From NCBI RefSeq assembly GCF_029714325.1, contig NZ_CP121666.1:7161001-7225000 (forward strand): DNA of 64,000 nt, written 5' to 3'. Shown one piece after another: positions 34,501-42,427 of the stretch (positions within the stretch are counted from its first letter, which is position 1; each line of letters starts with the position of its first letter). A program made the position numbers and the translations under genes. Below the pieces are notes generated by a model. The model did not search any database, was not told where the DNA came from, and saw only the letters and a program-made list of their open reading frames with translations. This DNA is from Bradyrhizobium sp. CB1717. Its GTDB lineage: Bacteria; Pseudomonadota; Alphaproteobacteria; Rhizobiales; Xanthobacteraceae.

Positions 34501-35769
34501 CTAGCCGCCGATTCCGCTCAGCCGCTTCATCAACGGGATCACCAGATCGATCGGCGGCTGCTCGCGCGTCGTGACTTCGGCGCGGGTCAGCGTACCGCTC
34601 GAGAGCGGGATCGGTGGCCCCTTGCCCGAGGTCCAGCGATACCCGCTGAAGGTCGACGCATCGCGCGCCAGCGCGACCTTCGCCGCATAGGGCGCGCCGT
34701 CCTGCGAGAAGCGCTTGACCAACGCATCGTTGTGCAGGTCCGCCAGCATGCCTTGCGGCGTCACGGGGAAATCCGAGACCGCGACCACATTGCCGACGAT
34801 CGCACCGTACTCCTCGCGCTTGATGGTGTTCGGCTCGATACGAACCTCCATGCCCGGCCTGATGGTCTTGCCGCGGTCCGCCGGCATGTAGACGGTTGCC
34901 TCCAGGACCTGCCCTGCGGTCTCGATCTCGATGACTGACGTGCCCACGGCAAGCACGGCGCCGCCGGACACCTTGAGCTCGACGACACGGCCGTCGGCGG
35001 GACTGAGGATCCGCGATCCCCGTTCCAGCTCGGCCCCAAGATGCTCGACCGTCCGCTTCGCATCGTTGATCTTGAACTCGGACAGCAGGCGGTCGCGCTC
35101 GCGCTGGCTCTGCAGATCCAGCCGCTGCGCATTGAGCTTGAGAATGTCGTTTCTGGCGTCGGTGATACGCTCGCGCGCGTTGTTCAGCTCGACGCGACGG
35201 TCCTCGAGATATTTGCGCGTCACGATTCCGCTCGCCGCGGCTGGCTCGAGCTTCGCCACCTCGTCCGTGAGGTAGACCGAGCGCTTCTCGGCGGCGGCGA
35301 TCACGTTGGCGAGGCCCGCTTCCTGAGCCGTGTAATTGGCAAGCTTGGCGTCGATCTCGCGCGAGATCGCACCGACGAGCTCGGCATGCTCGCGCTCGCG
35401 CTCGCGCAGCACGTCCCTCGCCTGCTGCAGCCGCTGCTCGGTCTCGGTCTGAGCGACGCGGGCGATCACCTGATCGCGGCGGACCGTGTCGCCGATGCCT
35501 ATCTCGAGAGCGGCGAGCTTGCCGCTGACCGCGGATACCGCGTCGACCAGGCGACCGCCGCTGCTGAGCAAGATGCCGTCGCCGGACACGCGGGTCGGAA
35601 TGCGGCCCAGCACACTCCAGGCGATGAGCACGACAAGGCCGAGCGCCAGTGCCGCCGCGGCCACCCAGTCGAACGGGCGCGTCACGCCGACGACATGATC
35701 AAGCTGCTCGGGATTCGAAAGCCGCTCGATCGCCGCTTCCCGAAAGATTCGTTCCGTCCCCCGTTTCAT
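34501..35769 (-). CDS. HlyD-like adaptor of the NHLM-type peptide exporter
   Basis: This encodes 422 residues, the size of NHLM-system secretion proteins. A cytoplasmic N-terminus is followed by one membrane segment near 35-55 (AAALALGLVVLIAWSVLG), a lipoyl-like segment (DGILLSSGGRLVDAVS), a long coiled coil about 110-230 and a barrel with GGAVLAVGTSVIEIE and MPADRGKTIRPGMEVRIEP. It links the inner-membrane ABC transporter to an outer-membrane channel, which is not encoded nearby. It is the first exporter gene, 12 bases ahead of the PCAT gene, and follows the leader genes in the same direction. Confidence 0.88.
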   Translation of the reverse strand: MKRGTERIFREAAIERLSNPEQLDHVVGVTRPFDWVAAAALALGLVVLIAWSVLGRIPTRVSGDGILLSSGGRLVDAVSAVSGKLAALEIGIGDTVRRDQVIARVAQTETEQRLQQARDVLREREREHAELVGAISREIDAKLANYTAQEAGLANVIAAAEKRSVYLTDEVAKLEPAAASGIVTRKYLEDRRVELNNARERITDARNDILKLNAQRLDLQSQRERDRLLSEFKINDAKRTVEHLGAELERGSRILSPADGRVVELKVSGGAVLAVGTSVIEIETAGQVLEATVYMPADRGKTIRPGMEVRIEPNTIKREEYGAIVGNVVAVSDFPVTPQGMLADLHNDALVKRFSQDGAPYAAKVALARDASTFSGYRWTSGKGPPIPLSSGTLTRAEVTTREQPPIDLVIPLMKRLSGIGG

Positions 35770-36043
35770 ACAGCCCCCCGCCAGCGCGGACCGCCCTGCT
35801 CCGCTGAATTTGGCAGGAATAGTTGCGCTTTTTCAAGCAGATCTTGCCGGCGACACCCCGCCCGCGGGACCATCGGTCGTAAGAGCACGGCAATATCTAA
35901 ACCGATCCCGCCGTCCATGTCGGCTCCCCCGAGGAATGGAGCAAAGCGGACATGCCGATATCGACGAGATCGACCCTGTCCGGACCGATGCGCGACGGCA
36001 TGCCGACCTCTTCAAGCCGTCGTTGGTTCAGGTGCTTTTTCAG

Positions 36044-36244
36044 TCAACCTCCCCCGCCCGTGCTGGCGTAGCTGGCACGCGCGAGACTATTGAACGGCCA
36101 AGTACCGCCCGACACATCGTCCAGGGAGCTGTCGCCGAGCGCATCCTTTTCAGACGTCGTCGAGATATGGGAAACTTCGTTCCGAGCGGCACCTTCGAGG
36201 CCCTCGGCTTCCCCTTGTTTTTCCGCGTCTTACGTAATGGTCAC
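36044..36244 (-). pseudogene. interrupted double-glycine leader precursor (leader B)
   Basis: The frame starts at a GTG in the exact position of the leader A ATG (both preceded by GATGAAACTGGAGAT) and runs VTIT, then TAA at codon 5, then on in frame to DALGDSSLDDVSGG and the core TWPFNSLARASYASTGGGG before TGA at 36044. A CAA or CAG to TAA change at the conserved Gln would explain the stop. No ATG, GTG or TTG lies between the stop and the leader end. The core is the longest of the set. Confidence 0.7.
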
Positions 36245-36287
36245 ATTCTATCTCCAGTTTCATCAATGCTATCGGTTAAATCCAAAG

Positions 36288-36476
36288 TCAGATGGTTTTA
36301 TTGTATGTATTGGAGCTCATAACGTATGGCCAAAGGCCGCCCGACACATCGTCCAGCGAGCCGTCGCCGAGTGCATCCTTCGCCGGCGTGGAGGAGATCT
36401 TGTTCTGCACAGCGTCCTTGAGGCTCTCGCTGGGCTCGGCCTGCCCTTGCGAATTGGTGTCCTGCGTGTTGCTCAT
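36288..36476 (-). CDS. double-glycine leader peptide precursor (leader A)
   Basis: A 62-residue precursor. The leader (1-47) starts MSNTQDTNSQGQAEPSESLK and ends DALGDGSLDDVSGG; the predicted core is LWPYVMSSNTYNKTI. CTGGAG lies eight bases before the ATG. The leader shares the Q-D-T-N-S block and cleavage region with leader C at 28417 while the core is unrelated. It lies upstream of the interrupted leader B and the exporter operon, so one transcript may encode precursor and exporter. The surrounding DNA (36200-36600) is more AT-rich than the rest of the window, in line with transfer. Confidence 0.78.
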   Translation of the reverse strand: MSNTQDTNSQGQAEPSESLKDAVQNKISSTPAKDALGDGSLDDVSGGLWPYVMSSNTYNKTI

Positions 36477-36668
36477 GTTCCATCTCCAGTTTCATCAATG
36501 CCAAGCTTCACAATGACGTTCCAACATTACGCTCAGGTCTTTTTCGAGAGTATTTCGAGCGCTACGGAAAACCGTTTCGTCGGTTCACCGACTATCCACT
36601 CACGCGAATGCCCGAGACGAAATTCGCCCCACGACCAGGCTTCATATCTTGATCTGCGCCGCTGGGCG

Positions 36669-36686
36669 ATACGGCAGATGTCGTAT
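36669..36686. promoter_or_regulatory. 18-bp inverted motif, copy 2
   Basis: ATACGGCAGATGTCGTAT, identical to the copies at 28720 and 37943. It lies 193 bases upstream of the leader A start on the minus strand and 126 bases beyond the 3' end of the TSUP gene. Confidence 0.65.
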
Positions 36687-36723
36687 TTTGTCGTCGGTCA
36701 GGAGGCCAATGTCGAAGCGCCCT

Positions 36724-36745
36724 GCGCCGCCGCAGGTGGCGGCGC
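36724..36745. terminator. GC-rich hairpin after the TSUP gene
   Basis: GCGCCGCC and GGCGGCGC form a perfect 8-bp stem around GCAGGT, 67 bases past the TSUP stop on the minus strand. There is no T-run. In the second repeat copy (37941-38068) the stem is degraded, so it may be incidental. Confidence 0.35.
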
Positions 36746-36811
36746 GGTGTTAGATCAGCGCCGAGACAATCTCAATCGTGGCCGGGTGACCGCCAATCGA
36801 CGACGCCCCGT

Positions 36812-37543
36812 CTAGATCACAAGGCAAAGTCCCGAAAACAGCAACAAGCCCAGGATAATTCGTTTGAAGGCCGCCTCGTTGACCCGTCCGAACAGCACGA
36901 TACCTACAGCCGTTCCCGCAGCCAAGGCGGGCAGAGACATGCCAAAGTCGATCAAGACCTTTAACGAGAGGCTTTGGTGCGAAAGCATGAGAGCGAGGGC
37001 GAAAAGCTGCATGACGCCGATGTAGGGCTGAACCAGGCCGCGCTGCTGATTTTTCGGGAGACCGTGGATGTCGCACCAGATCGCAGGAAGTGCGCCAGGC
37101 ATCGCTGTCAAGCCGCCGACCAGCCCGCCACCAAATCCGACCAGCGCGTTCCTGCTCCGGCTGTCCATCTGACGCAAGTAGGCAGCCGTCGGCCGCACCA
37201 AGGCATATGCCGCGTAAAGCGATACGAGCGTTCCAAACCCAAGCCTGAAAACACCTGTATCCACGTTCTGCAGGAGATAGATCGCGATCGGAATGCCCAA
37301 TAGTCCACCAGCGATGAAAACCAGGCTGGTTTTCCATTGCATGCTCTTGCGCAGCGCATACAGGTTGGCCGCTTGTACGGTGATGCTGCAGGCCATCATC
37401 AATGGCACAGCTTCCATGGGCGGAAACACATGCAGCAGGATGGCGCCGGCGACCGCCGAGAACGCAAATCCGGAAAGGCCGGAAACGAACGCACCTGCAA
37501 AAACCGCCCCGCTTAGCACCAAGTAAACCGCTATGTCTGACAT
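36812..37543 (-). CDS. TSUP (TauE/SafE) family permease
   Basis: This 243-residue membrane protein begins MSDIAVYLVLSGAVFAGAFVSGLSGFAFSAVAGAIL, with the G-x-S-G-F motif of the sulfite exporter TauE/SafE family, repeated in the second half as VGFGGGLVGGLTAMPGALPAIW. About eight segments are visible. Family members export sulfite, sulfoacetate or other anions. It lies between the peptide-export cluster and its putative regulators; whether it belongs functionally to either is not clear. Confidence 0.85.
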   Translation of the reverse strand: MSDIAVYLVLSGAVFAGAFVSGLSGFAFSAVAGAILLHVFPPMEAVPLMMACSITVQAANLYALRKSMQWKTSLVFIAGGLLGIPIAIYLLQNVDTGVFRLGFGTLVSLYAAYALVRPTAAYLRQMDSRSRNALVGFGGGLVGGLTAMPGALPAIWCDIHGLPKNQQRGLVQPYIGVMQLFALALMLSHQSLSLKVLIDFGMSLPALAAGTAVGIVLFGRVNEAAFKRIILGLLLFSGLCLVI

Positions 37544-37609
37544 GGCATTGCTTTCTGGAAAACAACGTGAGGGCGTCTTTGCTCACTCGCGTGACAACAG
37601 CCAATCCAT

Positions 37610-37783
37610 CTAGTCGCTGTGGATCGCCGTTGTTGCCGTTTCGACGGGGCGGACACTCGGCGCGTGATGCAGCATGTCTCCTGCGACGACGTGCAAAATG
37701 CCGAAGCCCGCGAGGACGGCGATTGTCCAGGCCTTGAGAGGCGACGATGGTCGCCGGGCGTGGCAGCTATCGGAAATTGCCAT
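37610..37783 (-). CDS. small single-span membrane protein
   Basis: A 57-residue frame from the ATG at 37783 (MAISDSCHARRPSSPLKAWT) with one hydrophobic segment (WTIAVLAGFGILHVVAGDML). GGAAGG stands a little far upstream, about eleven bases. It lies behind copy 3 of the 18-bp motif, in the same relation as the leader genes, but has no double-glycine leader. Coding status is plausible rather than proven. Confidence 0.45.
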   Translation of the reverse strand: MAISDSCHARRPSSPLKAWTIAVLAGFGILHVVAGDMLHHAPSVRPVETATTAIHSD

Positions 37784-37940
37784 ATCCAAATGACCTTCCT
37801 GCAACCGTTCGAAGCGAAGCTGCTCGTCTTGACAGGCTCTGTTGATGGCGCAGCCGTGCTCCCACCTGCCGGATTCAAGATCGGCGGGTGCGCAAACGCG
37901 TTCAATTGAGGAGAAAGATACCGCTGGGTTGATTCGCGAG

Positions 37941-38068
37941 CGATACGGCAGATGTCGTATTTCGGTACCGGTCAGGAGGTTGATGTCAAAAAGGCCCAGC
38001 CTACTGCAGGTGGCGGCACGGTGTGAGACCAGCGCCGGGACACAATCTCAACCGCCGTCGCATCATCG
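37941..38068. repeat. about 125-bp imperfect repeat, copy 2
   Basis: Partner of 36667-36790, in the same orientation, located between the 3' end of the hybrid kinase gene and the small membrane ORF. It fills most of the 312-base gap 37784-38095; nothing else recognisable is present there. Confidence 0.7.
37943..37960. promoter_or_regulatory. 18-bp inverted motif, copy 3
   Basis: ATACGGCAGATGTCGTAT again, identical to copies 1 and 2. It lies 160 bases upstream of the small membrane ORF on the minus strand. Confidence 0.65.
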
Positions 38069-38095
38069 CCAATCTGGCGGCGGATGCACATCCTT

Positions 38096-39865
38096 TCAGC
38101 AGTCGCTATCGATTGGTTGCTTGCGATCTACACAGGCTGCAATGATCGCTTCGTGCAATTGCTCGCCGGTAATCGGCTTGTGAAGAATACGATGACCGCT
38201 GGCGGTGGCTTCCTTGATCCGCGCCGGCGAGGTATCGCCGGTCACGATAACGGCAGGCAAGGACCGGCCGATATAGGCGCAAAGAGCCTCGATTGCGTCC
38301 TGGCCAGTCGCGCCATCTCCGAGGCGGTAGTCGGCGACGATCAGATCGACGGGCGCATCGCCGGCCGCCATCGCCTCCGCATGAATCCGCTGCACCTCGG
38401 CGGCAGATCGGCCGGCATAGACCTGATGTCCCTGCAGCGTGAGCAACTGCACCATGATATCGAGAACATCCCCCTCGTCTTCCACGACCATGATGCTGAT
38501 GGTGATGTCTGCGGGTGGCGCTCGTTGATCGGGCGAGGGAGGCGCCACGGCACTGGCTTGCGGAACCGTCACGGAAAACATCGAACCGCGGCCGACGACG
38601 GAGACCAGCTTCAGCGGATGTTGCAGCAGTGCGGCAGTGCGACGAACGATGGCGAGGCCGAGGCCAAGGCCTTGCGTGCGATCCCTCGCCGGGTTCTGCA
38701 ACTGCACGAATTCCTCGAAGATCATCGCTTGCTGATCTCTGGGGATGCCGGGGCCGGTATCCCATATCTGGATTTCCACAGCAGCACCGCGCCTGCGGCA
38801 ACCGAGCAGGACGCCACCGGATCCCGTGTATCGAAAGGCGTTCGACAGCAGATTGCCGAGGACCCGTTTCAGCATCATGGGATCGCTGTCCACGTGAAGA
38901 CGGCTTTCAACGACCCGCCAGTCGAGGCCTCGATCCTTCGCCTCCGGGGCGAATTCGTTGCTGAGCTGGTTGAACAGCTGGGAGAGATTCACCGTCTCCT
39001 TCGCAATAGTGACGACGCCGGCATCGAGCCGCGAGATGTCGAGCAGTCCGTTCAGAAGGGCGCTGAGATTTCCGACGATGGATTTTGCCTTGCCGGCAAG
39101 ATCGCGCGCATCGCCGGACTGGACGGCGCCGCGGCGCCCCAGCGTCGCGAGCGTGGCGATCAGCAGGCTCAAGGCATGGATCGGCTGGCGCAGGTCATGA
39201 CTGGCGGCAGCGAGAAAACGCGTTTTCGCATGATCGGCGGCTTGCGCGCGGTCGCGTTCTTCCTGGAGGTGACCAACCAGTTCGACATTTTCCAAGCGCA
39301 ACCTGATGGACTCACGCAGCATGCGGTGCGTCGTGCGGCAATAATAGAGATTGATGGCCACAAGCCCCGTAAGCAGGGCGAGATATGCGCCGGAATTATC
39401 ACCTCCACTGATAACGGAGCGCACCATCACCGGCAGCACCGTTGCGATGATCGAGCCGACGAGAGCCGGCGGAAAGGCCGAGAGCGACGGAACCGTGCCG
39501 CAGACCAGACCGGTCAAGGCAACAATGGTGAACAAGAAAGGAGCGGGCTGTTCGGGAACGAACCCAACCCAGCCGAGCATTCCCCACAGCAGTCCCGACA
39601 CGCAGGAAAACCCGGCCGCGAGCCACGCCCATCGCGACACAGACGCTGGTTCTCGATTCCGGCTGAAGAACCGGCGCGCCGCAAAGACGCGTATGGCGGT
39701 GAGCAGATAGAGCGCACCGAGCCATCCGACCAACCAGCTCGGCGGTACGGTGCTCCTCATCACGTATGCCGCCGCCAGGGAGATGAGGACGTTGGAAGCC
39801 ACTACTCCATAGGCATTGCGATACAGGAGCTCTACGAGCGCCTCGCGTATCTTGTCTTCCTGCAT
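38096..39865 (-). CDS. hybrid sensor histidine kinase with C-terminal receiver
   Basis: The product is 589 residues from MQEDKIREALVELLYRN; GGAGAG lies six bases before this ATG. Six hydrophobic segments occupy about 20-195, then HisKA (FLAAASHDLRQPIHALSLLIATL), HATPase (NLLSNAFRYTGSGG, DTGPGIP, GLGLGLAIV) and a receiver with MVVEDEGD and the phospho-Asp in IVADYRLGDG. There is no periplasmic domain, so the signal is probably sensed in the membrane. A NarL-type regulator gene lies upstream in the same direction. Its closeness to the peptide-export cluster and to copy 3 of the 18-bp motif makes it a candidate controller. Confidence 0.88.
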   Translation of the reverse strand: MQEDKIREALVELLYRNAYGVVASNVLISLAAAYVMRSTVPPSWLVGWLGALYLLTAIRVFAARRFFSRNREPASVSRWAWLAAGFSCVSGLLWGMLGWVGFVPEQPAPFLFTIVALTGLVCGTVPSLSAFPPALVGSIIATVLPVMVRSVISGGDNSGAYLALLTGLVAINLYYCRTTHRMLRESIRLRLENVELVGHLQEERDRAQAADHAKTRFLAAASHDLRQPIHALSLLIATLATLGRRGAVQSGDARDLAGKAKSIVGNLSALLNGLLDISRLDAGVVTIAKETVNLSQLFNQLSNEFAPEAKDRGLDWRVVESRLHVDSDPMMLKRVLGNLLSNAFRYTGSGGVLLGCRRRGAAVEIQIWDTGPGIPRDQQAMIFEEFVQLQNPARDRTQGLGLGLAIVRRTAALLQHPLKLVSVVGRGSMFSVTVPQASAVAPPSPDQRAPPADITISIMVVEDEGDVLDIMVQLLTLQGHQVYAGRSAAEVQRIHAEAMAAGDAPVDLIVADYRLGDGATGQDAIEALCAYIGRSLPAVIVTGDTSPARIKEATASGHRILHKPITGEQLHEAIIAACVDRKQPIDSDC

Positions 39866-40020
39866 CGAAACTCTCCGCGCGCCGGCAAGTGCGGCCGCTC
39901 CGCTCGCAACTTTCACTGCGCTGGAGCGTGATGGCTTATCTTGATCGTCATCCGGCCATATCGCTTCATTTAAGCATGAAATAGTTCTCAAGACCGGCGC
40001 CCACTTTTCCGGATCATGCT

Positions 40021-40671
40021 CTAGCCCGCCGGAAGGCCGAGACGGACCGCGTAGGCGGTCAGTTCTGCACCATTGTGCAGGTCGAGCTTCCGCATGAGAT
40101 TCTCGCGATGTTTTCTCGCCGTGAGCAGGCTGATGCCGAGACGGCTGGCGATGTCGCGGTTGGTGACGCCGTGAGGGATCATCGCCAGGATTTGCCGCTC
40201 GCGCCTCGTCAGCGTGACCGGAGATATGATCGCTGCCGAGGGCTCCGGGATTTCGCTCGGGCCGTCATGGTGGTCCACCGCAAAGCGAACCTCCTCCGCC
40301 ACATAGGCATGGCCTTTTCTGATGGCATCGATCGCAGCGATGAGTTCGGATGGATCACCGCTCTTGGTCAGATAGCCGTTTGCGCCCGCGGAAAAGGCTG
40401 CCCGAACGGAACGCGGCTCGATATTGGCGGTGAGGACAAGTACCCGCAGCTCCGGCCAAGCGGTTCTCAGGTGAGCTATGAATTGAAAGCCGCTCACACC
40501 CGGCATGCCGAGATCGAGGATGAGAAGATCGGCGGGGCTTTCGTTCAGCAGCCGGTGAACAGCCTCTGCGTCCGCTGCTTCTCCGCTGACAATGAGTTCG
40601 TCCACGGTCGACAGAAGCTGCTTCAGACCTTCCCGCATGATCGCGTGATCGTCAGCAATGATCGTCCGCAC
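40021..40671 (-). CDS. NarL/FixJ-family response regulator
   Basis: A 216-residue regulator: receiver with IIADDHAIMREGL, LLILDLGMPGVSGFQ (phospho-Asp near 53) and YLTKSGDPSELIAAI, then a LuxR-type HTH (LTRRERQILAMIPHGVTNRDIASRLGISLLTARKHRENLMRKL). It likely pairs with the hybrid kinase 155 bases downstream. NarL-type dimers bind short inverted repeats with small spacers, so ATACGGCA-GA-TGTCGTAT is a reasonable target; this is inference. Confidence 0.9.
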   Translation of the reverse strand: MRTIIADDHAIMREGLKQLLSTVDELIVSGEAADAEAVHRLLNESPADLLILDLGMPGVSGFQFIAHLRTAWPELRVLVLTANIEPRSVRAAFSAGANGYLTKSGDPSELIAAIDAIRKGHAYVAEEVRFAVDHHDGPSEIPEPSAAIISPVTLTRRERQILAMIPHGVTNRDIASRLGISLLTARKHRENLMRKLDLHNGAELTAYAVRLGLPAG

Positions 40672-40923
40672 CGGTCCGCACCTGTGTTGCCCGTCAGTAA
40701 CAGTATTAGGGTATCAATCAACTCCGATCAAGGATCAGGTCCACAAATCCATTTGCCGGATGTGATCGCCTTGGCAGTTTTGCGGCGATTGTGCCACCCC
40801 CGGTTGTACGTGATGTGCGAGGCGCAGTGGCTTAGCGGTTGCTTCCAAATGAAAAAGCGGGCTTGCGAATTTCGAACGCCCACAGACGCCGATACCTCGG
40901 CGTGGGCGCCGTGCGTTCCGGTA

Positions 40924-41958
40924 TCAAACCGATATGAACTCTCCGGTTTCCGCCGCGCGTTTGACCGCGTCGATCACTCTGAGGGTTTTCAGCCCTTCAC
41001 GCCCGCCCACCACAGGCTCGGTCGTACCGCGGATAACCCCACAGAAATTTGCGATCTGCAGGCCAAGTGGGTCCTGCTTCTCGTAGCGCAGCGGCTCGCG
41101 CTCGATCGGCGCCCACCAGCTGGCCTTGCTTGGGTGATGCCATAGATTGAGTTGCGGAATAGCCAGCGATGCCCTCGTGCCGCCGATCTGGTAACAGGCC
41201 TCCTGCGTATGACTGTAGGCCGGGTTCTCACCGGCGGTGAATTCCCAGCTCCAAGGCGACTGGATGGCATCGGACACATTGACCGTTCCCAGCGCGCCGG
41301 AGGCGAAGTGCAGGATGATCACCGCTGTCTCTTCAACCGCATGTCCACGCAGCCGATTGGATTGGGCAGCCTGTACCGCGACGATATCCCCACACAGGTA
41401 CCGCAGCAGGTCGATATCGTGGATGAGATTCAGGAAAACAGGCCCCGCTCCTTTTTCGCGGCGCCAGGCCACGTCAAAATAATCGTCCGGCTTGATCAAC
41501 CAGAACATGCCATGCACCGACACGATCTGGCCGAGCCGGCCGCTGTCGATCTCCGCCTTGGCGCGTTGGATCATCGGGTTATGGCGGCGATGATGGCCGG
41601 TGAGCAGCGGCACGCCTGCCCGCTCCGAGGCTTCGACCAGGCTCTGCGCAGCGATGACGTCATCCGCTAGCGGCTTCTCGATGAGAGCTGGGATGCGAGC
41701 CGCGATACAATCCATGCCGTTGGCCACATGCATCTGGTTGGGGGTGGCGACAACCACCCCCTCCGGCCGATTTCCGGAGAGCATGTCCTGAAAGGACGGA
41801 TACCAGTCCACCTTCAGCGACGCCGCCAACTCTCTGGCCGCGGGCTCCGGATCGACGATCGACGACAGCATCGCCTCCGGCCGCGCGAGAATGTGCTCGA
41901 TATGTCGCTTGCCGATGAGACCCGCTCCCATCACCGAGAGGCGGACGGGTTCACTCAT
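40924..41958 (-). CDS. Gfo/Idh/MocA-family oxidoreductase
   Basis: The protein is 344 residues. The Rossmann motif appears as SVMGAGLIGKRHIEHIL at 8-24, followed by VVVATPNQMHVANG and the family signature EKPLADDVIAAQSLVEASERAGVPLLTGHHRRHNP, which carries the catalytic-type Lys in EKP. These enzymes oxidise or reduce sugars and polyols with NAD(P). In this operon it could oxidise a cyclitol or hydroaromatic acid such as quinate. It is the last gene, seven bases after the dehydroquinase gene. Confidence 0.88.
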   Translation of the reverse strand: MSEPVRLSVMGAGLIGKRHIEHILARPEAMLSSIVDPEPAARELAASLKVDWYPSFQDMLSGNRPEGVVVATPNQMHVANGMDCIAARIPALIEKPLADDVIAAQSLVEASERAGVPLLTGHHRRHNPMIQRAKAEIDSGRLGQIVSVHGMFWLIKPDDYFDVAWRREKGAGPVFLNLIHDIDLLRYLCGDIVAVQAAQSNRLRGHAVEETAVIILHFASGALGTVNVSDAIQSPWSWEFTAGENPAYSHTQEACYQIGGTRASLAIPQLNLWHHPSKASWWAPIEREPLRYEKQDPLGLQIANFCGVIRGTTEPVVGGREGLKTLRVIDAVKRAAETGEFISV

Positions 41959-41964
41959 CCGATG

Positions 41965-42414
41965 CTACTCCTTCTTCTCATCAAGCAGCCTGGCCACGCG
42001 ACGCAAGCCGAGCAGATAACCCTGGGTGCCGAAACCTGCAATGACCCCATCGGCTCGTTTGGAGACAAACGAGTGATGGCGGAATTCCTCACGCTTGTGC
42101 ACGTTGGAAATATGGACCTCGATCACTGTCCCCTCGAACGTGTTTAGAGCATCAAGGATGGCGACTGACGTATGGGTGAAAGCCGCGGGATTCATCACGA
42201 CCCCGGCAGCCGTCTCGCGCGCCTCGTGGATCCAATCGATGATCTCGTATTCTCTGTTGGATTGATGAAAGCGGATTTCCAGGCCAAGTTCCTTGCCTAG
42301 CGCCCGGCAATCGCGCTCCACGTCCGCAAGCGTCTCGTGACCGTAGATGTGGGGCTGGCGCTTTCCGAGCAAATTGAGATTTGGTCCGTTCAGGACGTAG
42401 ACAAGACGACTCAT
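41965..42414 (-). CDS. aroQ: type II 3-dehydroquinate dehydratase
   Basis: This 149-residue protein matches the type II dehydroquinase length and motifs: [19 protein letters not shown] with the catalytic Tyr, [37 protein letters not shown] and [20 protein letters not shown] with the catalytic His. It interconverts 3-dehydroquinate and 3-dehydroshikimate. In the same operon as two shikimate/quinate dehydrogenases and an importer, it is more likely catabolic (the QutE/QuiB role) than the housekeeping enzyme. Confidence 0.93.
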   Translation of the reverse strand: MSRLVYVLNGPNLNLLGKRQPHIYGHETLADVERDCRALGKELGLEIRFHQSNREYEIIDWIHEARETAAGVVMNPAAFTHTSVAILDALNTFEGTVIEVHISNVHKREEFRHHSFVSKRADGVIAGFGTQGYLLGLRRVARLLDEKKE

Positions 42415-42427
42415 GGAACTACTCCGT

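Larger units (their letters stand above)
36667..36790. repeat. about 125-bp imperfect repeat, copy 1
   Basis: This segment aligns with 37941-38068 along its length: the shared 18-bp inverted motif, GTCAGGAGG, GCAGGTGGCGGC, CAGCGCCG and AATCTCAA. Each copy begins shortly after the 3' end of a minus-strand gene and precedes a small minus-strand gene. It occupies most of the 335-base gap between leader A and the TSUP gene; the remainder holds GGAAAACCGTTTC at 36566-36578, also found upstream of leader C. Confidence 0.7.

Noticed and set aside
32317..34938. 873-codon plus-strand frame opposite the peptidase ABC transporter
   Set aside because: Low-complexity Asp/Arg/Gln/His composition and complete overlap with strongly conserved ABC transporter and adaptor genes.
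35823..35836. Possible FixK-like site TTGCGCTTTTTCAA upstream of the HlyD-like gene
   Set aside because: It fits only the relaxed TTG(A/C)-N6-(T/G)CAA pattern and lacks the inner palindrome; matches of this quality arise by chance.
27801..36600. Insertion sequence or integrase explaining the peptide cluster
   Set aside because: No transposase, integrase or terminal inverted repeats were found; only homologous repeats among the leader genes are visible.
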